Positions 1-5,108 of a stretch of DNA of 5,108 nt are shown piece after piece. Both the position numbers and the translations under genes were made by a program. Within the stretch, counting starts at the first letter, position 1, and every line of letters begins with the position of its first letter. Source of the stretch: Synergistaceae bacterium (GTDB lineage: Bacteria; Synergistota; Synergistia; Synergistales; Aminobacteriaceae); contig WRKN01000180.1 in NCBI GenBank assembly GCA_009778055.1, positions 1 through 5,108 of the forward strand. The letters are read 5' to 3'. The notes under the pieces are model-generated. The model searched no databases and was not told the origin of the DNA. It saw nothing but the letters and a program-made list of their open reading frames with translations.

Positions 1-1878
1 ATTTCCGCAAAGGGCGTCGACGAGGGCGACATGAATACGTTGAAAGCCGCCGTGGACAGCGCCGTCGCGGAGATCATGGAGGCCGGCTTCGACGGGGAGT
101 ACCTGGAGGCCGCCATCGCCTCCGACGAGTTTTACGTGCTGTCCCTGCCGGAGAGGTCCGGCATCGGCCTCAGGATAACCTCCTATATGGCGTGGCTCGG
201 CTCCAACGGCTTGGGTTACGAAAATTGGAACGAATGGCTTGACGCCATGGAAACCGCCAAGGCCGAATACGCGTCCGGCCATTTCGAGGCCATGGTCGGG
301 AAATACATAGCCGGCAACCCTCACAGCGTCCTTGTGGCGACGATCCCCGCCCCCGGTTTGAAGGAAAAGCTGGACGGGGAACTCCGCGCGGAACTTGACG
401 CCGCCAAGGCGGGAATGTCGGAAGAGGAGATCGTCAAGATCATAGAGGTGAACAAGGCGCTTGCCGCCATGGCCGAGGCGCCCGTCCCGCCGGAGCTGCT
501 CGACCGCCTCACGGGCGTCACCGTTGAAACTCTGCCGGTTGAAGTAAAGAGTTACGACATCAGTGAAAAGTCCCTGAACGGAGTGAAGGCGTATATGGCA
601 AAAGCCGTCACCGGCGGGCTCAACATCACCGGCGTCGACTACAACTCCATCGCTGTGACGCCGGAGGAGCTGCACTACCTGAACCTTTACGCGGGCCTGC
701 TGGGCGAGGTTCCGACAAAGGGGCTCGGTCTGGCGGCCCTTCAGACCAAAATGTCGCGCTACCTGTACGAATTCAAAGCCACGGCGGGCTCCAGGGAGTT
801 CTACGACTTCTCCTACAGGCCCATGTTCAACCTCCAGTGGTACGCCACAAACGACGGCTACGCCGAGGCCGCGGCTCTGGTGCGGGAGATGCTTCTCGAA
901 ACCGACCTTTCCGACACGCCCACGATCTCCGGCGTGATCGGGCGGCTTAAAACCTCCACACGCAGCTCCATCAACAACAGCCCCCACTCAGTTATATTCA
1001 ACCGCGCCCTGGCCAGCCGTTTCGACCGCCATGCCTACAACGACCATATGCGCGGCGTGGGCTACCATCAATTTTTATCCGAGGCACAGAGTTTACTGGA
1101 GAGCGACCCCGAGGGCTTCAGCGCCAAACTCGCGGCTGTGCGCGACAAGCTCAAATTCAGGGACGGAGTGGTCGTCATGTTTGCCGGCAATGTCGAAGGA
1201 GTGGAGGCGTTCGAGAAAAACGCGCCTCTCCTGTTGGGGCACTTGGCCGATGAGTCCGCGCCAGCGGCTGACCTCAGCTCCATCCCCAGGCCGGCTGAAT
1301 CCGAGGGGCTGGTCGTCGACGCCTCCGTGCAGTACAACGTGGTTTTCGCCTCCCACGACGAAATCGGGCTTAAGTTCGGCGGTAAGCTCCTGCCCATGAC
1401 GGAAATATTGTCCGACGCCTACCTTACGCCGACGGTCCGGTACACGAACGGCGCTTACGGCTGCTGGGGCTCGGCCAACTTGAACGGCCTGACTTTTATG
1501 TCCTACCGCGACCCGTCGGTGGCGGAGACCTTCGCAGCTTACGAGGGGATGCCGGGCTTCGCCGCCGGCCACGGTCTGAGCCAGGGGGACGTCAACCGCT
1601 ACATAATCAGCGCTTTCGCCCAGCAAACCGTCCCAGAGGGCGAACTGATCGGCGCGCTCAACGCCATGATGAGGAAATACCAGAACTACCCCGACGACTA
1701 TAAGCTGAACATCCTGAAAGAAATTAAAACCGTAACCGTCCGCGACCTGACGGAATTTTCGAAGCCCCTGGCCCTCCTCATGGAGAAAGGCGTCCGCTCC
1801 ACCGCCGGCGGCCAGGCCGTTATCCTCGAGAACGCCGGCCTCTACAAGGCAGTCGTCTACCCCTTCGGCGCAAAATAA
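1..1878 (+). CDS. M16C-family (PreP-like) zinc metallopeptidase, C-terminal part (5' truncated by window)
   Basis: The reading frame is open from base 1 to the TAA at 1876-1878, giving 625 residues. The ATG at 31 is not taken as the start, because codons before it are open and family similarity begins mid-domain. Presequence-protease-type M16C enzymes have about 970 residues, so about 350 N-terminal residues, including the zinc-binding inverted HxxEH motif, should lie upstream. Visible parts, numbered from base 1: the end of the N-terminal half (to about residue 105, ending in a conserved NPHS strand); the charged helical-hairpin linker (M16C-associated domain) at about 106-183; then the catalytically inactive C-terminal half. 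That half has Arg480 and Tyr486 in an R-x3-GAY pattern, matching the Arg/Tyr that contact substrate backbone in this family, and SYRDP at 501-505. Such enzymes enclose and degrade unfolded peptides, usually inside the cell or organelle. No signal peptide can be judged. The next gene begins 4 bp downstream, suggesting co-transcription. The family call is firm; the substrate is unknown. Confidence 0.93.
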   Translation: MSAKGVDEGDMNTLKAAVDSAVAEIMEAGFDGEYLEAAIASDEFYVLSLPERSGIGLRITSYMAWLGSNGLGYENWNEWLDAMETAKAEYASGHFEAMVGKYIAGNPHSVLVATIPAPGLKEKLDGELRAELDAAKAGMSEEEIVKIIEVNKALAAMAEAPVPPELLDRLTGVTVETLPVEVKSYDISEKSLNGVKAYMAKAVTGGLNITGVDYNSIAVTPEELHYLNLYAGLLGEVPTKGLGLAALQTKMSRYLYEFKATAGSREFYDFSYRPMFNLQWYATNDGYAEAAALVREMLLETDLSDTPTISGVIGRLKTSTRSSINNSPHSVIFNRALASRFDRHAYNDHMRGVGYHQFLSEAQSLLESDPEGFSAKLAAVRDKLKFRDGVVVMFAGNVEGVEAFEKNAPLLLGHLADESAPAADLSSIPRPAESEGLVVDASVQYNVVFASHDEIGLKFGGKLLPMTEILSDAYLTPTVRYTNGAYGCWGSANLNGLTFMSYRDPSVAETFAAYEGMPGFAAGHGLSQGDVNRYIISAFAQQTVPEGELIGALNAMMRKYQNYPDDYKLNILKEIKTVTVRDLTEFSKPLALLMEKGVRSTAGGQAVILENAGLYKAVVYPFGAK

Positions 1879-1882
1879 CGGC

Positions 1883-2611
1883 ATGAATACCTTGCGGGTA
1901 GCGATATGCGAGGACGACGGCAAAGACGCGGAACACCTTTCCTCTTTGATAAACGCGAGCGGCGTCGCCGCCGAGATCAGCCTTTTTGAAAGCGGCGAGG
2001 CCTTCCTGGCTTTTTTGGCAGGCCGTCCCGCCGGAGGGTTTGACCTTGTCTTTTTCGATATTTACATGGGCGGCGTTTCGGGCGTTGAAGCGGCCGGCGT
2101 TCTTAGGGAAACAGACGACGCCTGCGGGGTGGTGTTCACCACCAGCAGCCGCGACCACATGCCGGAGGCCTTCGACGTGGGGGCGGAGCAGTACCTTATA
2201 AAGCCGGTGCAACATGAAAAACTGGAAAAAGTTCTGAAGAAACGCCTGGCGCTGATGGAGCGCTCTCAAAAAACCTGCCTGGTGAACGCCAAAGGCCGGC
2301 GCGTCAACGTTCCGCTGGATCATATTTATTATGTGGAGGCTCATGGGCACATCTGCCGCGTACACACCGCAAACGGGGAGATCGAAACGAGTTCGATGAC
2401 CATGGAGGACTTCGAACTGCAGTTGCAGCCGCCGCGCTTTCTGAGATGCTATAAAAGCTATATCGTGAACATGAGTTACGTGGAAAAAGTCGACCGCGAC
2501 TTCATCATGAAGAACGGGCACAGGGTATACATCCGGCGCGACGACGTGGCGAAATACGCGCGCGAACTCGACAAGTGGCACCTGTCTGAAACAGGGAGAG
2601 ACGAGATATGA
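1883..2611 (+). CDS. LytTR-family response regulator (AgrA/LytR-like)
   Basis: This is a 242-residue cytoplasmic transcription regulator, a normal length for the family. The N-terminal receiver domain (about 4-120) has the acidic pocket Glu10-Asp11-Asp12, the phosphoacceptor Asp59 (FFDIYMGG), Thr87, switch-position Tyr104 and the invariant Lys107-Pro108. The C-terminal LytTR DNA-binding domain (about 130-235) shows the typical YYVEAHGH strand near 149-156 and FLRCYKSYIVN at 186-196. The usual histidine in the R-x-H-[KR]-S element is replaced by Tyr190, a mild deviation. LytTR proteins bind pairs of short direct repeats and usually activate transcription when phosphorylated. The start at 1883 is the first ATG after the peptidase stop. 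No clear Shine-Dalgarno precedes it, so translation may depend on coupling to the upstream gene. Its last codons overlap the kinase start by ATGA. The family assignment is firm; target promoters are unknown. Confidence 0.95.
   Translation: MNTLRVAICEDDGKDAEHLSSLINASGVAAEISLFESGEAFLAFLAGRPAGGFDLVFFDIYMGGVSGVEAAGVLRETDDACGVVFTTSSRDHMPEAFDVGAEQYLIKPVQHEKLEKVLKKRLALMERSQKTCLVNAKGRRVNVPLDHIYYVEAHGHICRVHTANGEIETSSMTMEDFELQLQPPRFLRCYKSYIVNMSYVEKVDRDFIMKNGHRVYIRRDDVAKYARELDKWHLSETGRDEI
2593..2600 (+). promoter_or_regulatory. Ribosome binding site of the sensor kinase gene
   Basis: AGGGAGAG lies inside the end of the regulator gene, 7 bases before the ATG at 2608. It supports the overlapping ATGA start over later in-frame ATGs, and gives the kinase its own ribosome entry in addition to coupling. 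Confidence 0.6.
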
Positions 2612-3942
2612 ACGATTTAATCGACCTTTGCATCGATTTTTTCATCAACTTTTACGAGCCCATAAACGAGTTCGTTTTCATTGTGGTCGTATGCTGCGCC
2701 ATCTTCCGGGACAGACTCAGGCGTTCGGCGCTCAGAATCGCAGTGGAAATGTCTCTTCTTTTTATAGCTGTGGTAGCGATTTTCCTGTTTCTGGCCTACC
2801 GGGGCTCCGGAGAATTTTGGGCAATCGGCGTCGCCGCGTTCATGTTGGCGGCCTTTTTATATTATTACGCGAAAACTGTGCGGGAAGGCTTTCAAAAACT
2901 GTTATTTGTGTCTTTTGTGGCATTGCACACGGCCTCCTGCCTGGCGCCGCTTATCCGCGCGTTTGCCGTCGCCTTCGGCGCGGATAAAAATTTCCCGGTT
3001 ACCGTTTTGATCAACATTGCCGTGTATACCCTCGGAGGGTGGGCGGTGCTCCGCTGGTTCGCGCACCCCCTGCGGCAGGTTAAATCGCGGGATATGAAAT
3101 GGCTGTGGTCCGTCCCCGCCGTGTTCTATTTTATCTCCGAGTCTTTTGCTTTTTCCTCGGATTACCTCAGTATGCGCGTTATCGACACCGTCCATCCGGT
3201 TATGTTCCTCATATATCTAATCTCGTCCTTCGCCGTGTGCGTTCTCCTGCTTCGCGTACTCGACGGCGTGGTGAAAAACGTCCGGCTGGAATCCGAGACG
3301 GCTGCCGTAAACCGTCAGCTTGCCATGCAGCGGGAGCAGTACGAGCGGCTTATGAAAAACGCGGAAAACATAAAATTCATGCGGCATGACATGCGCCACC
3401 ATTTAACCTTGATGGGGGAGCTGGCGCGCGGGGCGGCAAAACTCGAAGAGTACATACAAAGTTTGTCGGAGAAATTGGAATCCGCGCAGGAAAAAACTTA
3501 CTGCGCAAACTACGCCGTCAACGCGGTGACCGCCCACTACATCGGCATGGCGGAAAGCGAGGGCGTATCAGTCGAGGCTCGCCTGGAAGTGCCGGAGAAT
3601 ACGGGTTTCGTTCCGGCGATCGACCTGTGCGTCGTCATGGGCAACCTTCTGGAAAACGCCGTGGAAGCCTGCCGCCGCATGAAGCATGGAAACAAATTTA
3701 TCCGCGTATACTCCCGCATCGCAGGCGACAGGCTGTCCTTCGCGGTGGTCAACAGCTTTGACGGGTTATGGCGTGAGAGCGGAAAAGAAGGGGTGTACCT
3801 GTCGTTAAAAACGGACGAGGGAGAAGGGGTTGGGCTGTCGTCGGTCAGGGCGGTTTGTGAGAAACACCGGGGGCTTGTGCAGTACGAGATCGCCGGAGAT
3901 GTTTGGAAATCCTCCGTGCTGGTGCACATGGAAGAAGAATAA
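2608..3942 (+). CDS. AgrC-like GHKL sensor histidine kinase, multi-pass membrane protein
   Basis: This 444-residue protein is the sensor partner of the preceding LytTR regulator. About seven hydrophobic segments are visible, near residues 17-33, 43-64, 69-87, 97-122, 129-151, 164-182 and 195-217, forming a polytopic membrane sensor like AgrC. A probable coiled-coil helix follows (about 223-255) and leads into the H-box, where His260 in FMRHDMRHH is the likely phosphoacceptor. The ATP-binding domain has the N-box NLLENAVEA (Asn346, Asn350) and the glycine-rich loop GEGVGLSS (Gly405, 407, 409). This is the divergent HATPase_c_5 type that accompanies LytTR regulators. Kinases of this class often detect extracellular peptides, but no AgrB/AgrD-type peptide gene is seen here, so the ligand is unknown. 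The gene ends 8 bp before a strong hairpin that probably terminates the operon. All kinase motifs look intact. Confidence 0.95.
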   Translation: MNDLIDLCIDFFINFYEPINEFVFIVVVCCAIFRDRLRRSALRIAVEMSLLFIAVVAIFLFLAYRGSGEFWAIGVAAFMLAAFLYYYAKTVREGFQKLLFVSFVALHTASCLAPLIRAFAVAFGADKNFPVTVLINIAVYTLGGWAVLRWFAHPLRQVKSRDMKWLWSVPAVFYFISESFAFSSDYLSMRVIDTVHPVMFLIYLISSFAVCVLLLRVLDGVVKNVRLESETAAVNRQLAMQREQYERLMKNAENIKFMRHDMRHHLTLMGELARGAAKLEEYIQSLSEKLESAQEKTYCANYAVNAVTAHYIGMAESEGVSVEARLEVPENTGFVPAIDLCVVMGNLLENAVEACRRMKHGNKFIRVYSRIAGDRLSFAVVNSFDGLWRESGKEGVYLSLKTDEGEGVGLSSVRAVCEKHRGLVQYEIAGDVWKSSVLVHMEEE

Positions 3943-3950
3943 AATTGCAA

Positions 3951-3987
3951 TCAACCCCCGGCGCTACGCGCGGGGGGTTGAACGTTT
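3951..3987 (+). terminator. Probable intrinsic terminator after the two-component genes
   Basis: A GC-rich hairpin begins 8 bp after the kinase stop. TCAACCCCC (3951-3959) pairs with GGGGGTTGA (3973-3981). A G-G mismatch follows, then four more pairs (3961-3964 with 3968-3971) close a TAC loop. The following bases, ACGTTTAT, are only a weak T-tract, so termination efficiency is uncertain. Position and stem strength make it the natural end of the peptidase-regulator-kinase transcript. Confidence 0.6.
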
Positions 3988-4004
3988 ATCCGCCAGCCCC
4001 GACG

Positions 4005-4160
4005 GCCCACGGCACAGGGCTAGCCAGAGACCTAAACCTGAACCGTGAAAGCCTTTACCGTTACCTTTCGCAAGACGGCAACCCATCGTTTGTCACCGTT
4101 GCCAAAGCCCTGGACAATCTGGGCTATCAATTAAGCGTCAAGCAGAAAATTCCGGCATAA
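4005..4160 (+). pseudogene. Remnant of an addiction-module antidote (HTH antitoxin), C-terminal half
   Basis: The last ~51 codons of this frame (AHGTG to the TAA at 4158-4160) resemble the C-terminal half of the ~100-residue HTH 'probable addiction module antidote' family. Those proteins pair with a HigB/RelE-like toxin of the phage Gp49-like type. The diagnostic stretch is LNRESLYRYLSQDGNPSF (4038-4091), which corresponds to the recognition helix and the following turn; family proteins then continue with a VxKxLxxLG-like helix, here VAKALDNLG. The N-terminal half is missing. Upstream codons in this frame run through the terminator hairpin and into the kinase gene, where they do not resemble the family. 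An in-frame TTG at 3978 exists but has no ribosome binding site. No toxin gene is adjacent. I read it as a decayed fragment; expression as a mini-protein is possible but unsupported. Confidence 0.7.
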
Positions 4161-4229
4161 TAGAAAGTTAGCGATTAGACGTCATCCCAAAGTGGTCGAC
4201 GAAGTCCATTCGCTGCTGCGCGGCGACCG

Positions 4230-4418
4230 TGGCGGCTGATGAGCCGCAAGTCCGCGTTTGCGACTCTGTCTATGGACGAGTACCGAGAAAGCATGAAGGA
4301 GGTTTTCTCGACCTGCGTGGTTCGAGACACACTGGACGAGTCGCCGATGGCGTACAGAGACGCGGGGGAAATAATCGACCGCATTGAGCCGATTTATAAT
4401 TTTAAGGCGTCGGAATAA
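4230..4418 (+). pseudogene. Remnant of an RtcB-type RNA-splicing ligase, C-terminal tail
   Basis: The frame from about 4230 to the TAA at 4416-4418 encodes a tail typical of one RtcB branch. It has RLMSRK (4233-4250), matching the family's HGAGR-x-MSR segment, then DEYRESMK, a Cys-Val stretch, TLDESPMAYR (4326-4355), and the ending IYNFKASE. RtcB joins 2',3'-cyclic phosphate and 5'-OH RNA ends in tRNA splicing and RNA repair. Full-length enzymes have about 400-480 residues, with manganese and guanylate-binding histidines. Only about 62 residues remain, and the HGAG preceding RLMSR is degraded to RRPW. A 59-codon ORF could start at ATG 4239, but it lacks a Shine-Dalgarno and every catalytic metal ligand. 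The fragment also seems shorter than relatives between the GEIIDRIEP and IYNFKA stretches. It is almost certainly non-functional as a ligase. Confidence 0.75.
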
Positions 4419-4504
4419 GGTAATTTGTCGTATTATAGGGTTTCAAGTTCATGGACAATCTCTGCTGCACTGATTAAGGCTACGTAATTCGGCATCGAAA
4501 ACAA

Positions 4505-4513
4505 TGATACAAT
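4505..4513 (+). promoter_or_regulatory. Extended -10 promoter candidate for the deacylase gene
   Basis: TGATACAAT contains an extended -10 element (TGn followed by TACAAT at 4508-4513, five of six matches to TATAAT). The -35 region at a 17 bp spacing is TAATTC (4485-4490), a poor match, which fits an extended -10 promoter. Transcription would start near 4520, leaving a leader of about 40 bases before the ATG at 4559. Confidence 0.4.
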
Positions 4514-4526
4514 ATCTTGAGAAGAT
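4514..4526. promoter_or_regulatory. Short perfect inverted repeat at the predicted transcription start
   Basis: ATCTT-GAG-AAGAT is a perfect 5-3-5 inverted repeat directly abutting the candidate -10. Its placement over the expected start site would suit a repressor operator or a tiny leader hairpin. At this length it can also arise by chance, so the call rests on position. Confidence 0.25.
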
Positions 4527-4545
4527 CACCTTAAATATTCAACGA

Positions 4546-4553
4546 AGAGGTGA
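4546..4553 (+). promoter_or_regulatory. Ribosome binding site of the deacylase gene
   Basis: AGAGGTGA is a strong Shine-Dalgarno match, 5 bases before the ATG at 4559, and it fixes the start codon. Confidence 0.8.
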
Positions 4554-4558
4554 GAATC

Positions 4559-5108
4559 ATGTTGGATGTTGTATTTCGCGGAGCCCGAATTGTCGACGGC
4601 ACAGGAACTCCTTGGTATAGGGGAGACGTCGGGGTCTTGGACGGGCGTATCTCGGCGGTAGGCAGCCTTTCCAAAGAAAGCGCGCGCTCGACGGTCGACG
4701 TTGGCGGCAAAGTTCTTGCTCCGGGTTTTATCGACATACACACACATTCCGACTTCGTCGTTTTCCGAGACCCCGTTATGCTTTCGAAACTGGCTCAGGG
4801 CGTCACCACCCAGGCGGGAGGGCAGTGCGGCCCGAGTGCCGCGCCCGCGGACGAGAAATATATTCCGCTTCTGGAGTCTTATTCGGGATTTATCATGGGA
4901 GGCGCTCAAGTCTCCTGGAACTGGAGAACGTTCGACGAATGGCTGAAAGAAGCCGAAAAACTCCCTCTCGCCCTCAATCTGGCCGCATGTCTTGGACATG
5001 GCACGCTGCGCGTGGCGGTGATGGGATTCGAAGACCGAGAGGCGGCGGACGCGGAAATTGAACAGATGAAAAATCACGTGAGGGAGGCCATGAACGCCGG
5101 CGCTTTCG
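4559..5108 (+). CDS. N-acyl-D-amino-acid deacylase (D-aminoacylase), N-terminal part (3' truncated by window)
   Basis: The ATG at 4559 opens a frame that stays open to the window end, giving 183 residues of a protein usually near 480-540. The start fits the family: an N-terminal beta-sandwich opening (MLDVVFRGARIVDGTG, with GDVGVLDGRI at 22-31), then APGFIDIHTHSD, where His61 and His63 are the HxH metal ligands of the amidohydrolase barrel. GVTTQAGGQCGPS places Cys90 at the position of the cysteine zinc ligand known in bacterial D-aminoacylase, in a GQCG rather than GNCG context. A GHGTLR element follows near 143-148. Such enzymes release D-amino acids from N-acyl-D-amino acids in the cytoplasm; related members act as dihydroorotase-like or D-glutamate/D-aspartate-specific deacylases. 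The lysine, later histidine and aspartate ligands lie beyond the window, so substrate class cannot be set. It has its own promoter candidate and strong ribosome binding site, separate from the kinase operon. Confidence 0.93.
   Translation, partial: MLDVVFRGARIVDGTGTPWYRGDVGVLDGRISAVGSLSKESARSTVDVGGKVLAPGFIDIHTHSDFVVFRDPVMLSKLAQGVTTQAGGQCGPSAAPADEKYIPLLESYSGFIMGGAQVSWNWRTFDEWLKEAEKLPLALNLAACLGHGTLRVAVMGFEDREAADAEIEQMKNHVREAMNAGAF

Larger units (their letters stand above)
4419..4558 (+). other. Non-coding upstream region of the deacylase gene
   Basis: This AT-richer stretch separates the RtcB remnant from the deacylase start. It holds the promoter candidate, the small inverted repeat and the ribosome binding site listed separately. 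I see no convincing ORF, tRNA, riboswitch-like fold or intrinsic terminator in the remainder. Confidence 0.6.

Noticed and set aside
31..33. ATG at 31 as the true start of the peptidase
   Set aside because: The frame is open to base 1, and the encoded sequence at this point matches the middle of the M16C N-terminal half, so it is an internal methionine.
1093..1923. Long minus-strand ORF of 276 codons opposite the peptidase
   Set aside because: It lies antisense to a well-supported family gene, has no recognisable domain, and is explained by the GC-rich codon bias of the + strand gene.
1820..2581. Minus-strand ORF of 253 codons opposite the response regulator
   Set aside because: The + strand frame carries an unmistakable receiver and LytTR domain; the antisense product has no recognisable features.
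4018..4025. GGCTAGCC 8-bp palindrome
   Set aside because: It is short, lies inside the antitoxin remnant, and is expected by chance in GC-rich DNA.
4162..4239. Short reading stretch between the remnants with a plausible-looking helix (HPKVVDEVHSLLRG)
   Set aside because: It could be a further gene remnant in a different frame, but I do not recognise the family and it is too short to support.
4296..4302. Perfect AAGGAGG ribosome-binding-like sequence
   Set aside because: It encodes part of the RtcB remnant (Met-Lys-Glu-Val) and no suitable start codon with an open frame follows at the right spacing.
4455..4513. Three ACAAT copies upstream of the deacylase as possible LytTR direct repeats
   Set aside because: Spacing is irregular (46 and 8 bases) and the flanks do not match known LytTR repeat patterns, so a link to the neighbouring regulator is not supported.
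4526..5077. Minus-strand ORF of 183 codons opposite the deacylase
   Set aside because: The + strand frame from 4559 has metal-ligand motifs and a strong ribosome binding site; the antisense frame is a shadow.

Overview
The window reads as a piece of a GC-rich bacterial chromosome. It carries two partial genes running off its edges, a complete two-component system, and a short stretch of decayed genes. No 16S, tRNA or lineage marker is present, so taxonomy is a guess. A LytTR regulator paired with an AgrC-type sensor, an M16C-type peptidase, an N-acyl-D-amino-acid deacylase and a remnant of the 'YNFKA'-ending RtcB type together suggest an anaerobic, amino-acid- or peptide-using bacterium, such as a member of Synergistota or Clostridia. 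All genes and remnants lie on the + strand.

Layout: (1) 1-1878, the C-terminal ~625 residues of an M16C (PreP-like) metallopeptidase whose catalytic N-terminal half lies upstream of the window. (2) 1883-2611, a LytTR response regulator starting 4 bp after the peptidase stop. (3) 2608-3942, an AgrC-like multi-pass GHKL sensor kinase overlapping the regulator by 4 bp (ATGA). (4) 3951-3987, a strong hairpin that probably ends this transcript. (5) 3982-4418, gene debris: the C-terminal half of an HTH addiction-module antidote protein, then the C-terminal tail of an RtcB-type RNA ligase, neither with its N-terminal part. (6) 4419-4558, a non-coding upstream region with an extended -10 promoter candidate, a small perfect inverted repeat just downstream of it, and a strong Shine-Dalgarno. 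(7) 4559-5108, the N-terminal 183 residues of an N-acyl-D-amino-acid deacylase (amidohydrolase family), truncated by the window end.

The peptidase, regulator and kinase probably form one transcript. The kinase and regulator are an obvious cognate pair: the membrane sensor phosphorylates the regulator on Asp59, and the regulator binds DNA through its LytTR domain. The close linkage to an oligopeptide-degrading enzyme suggests, without proving, that the system senses or controls peptide supply. The deacylase is a separate transcription unit and may be scavenging D-amino-acid derivatives. I found no CRISPR array, insertion sequence, tRNA or clearly undescribed system. The most notable points are the peptidase/two-component cassette without a visible signal-peptide gene, and the gene graveyard between it and the deacylase.
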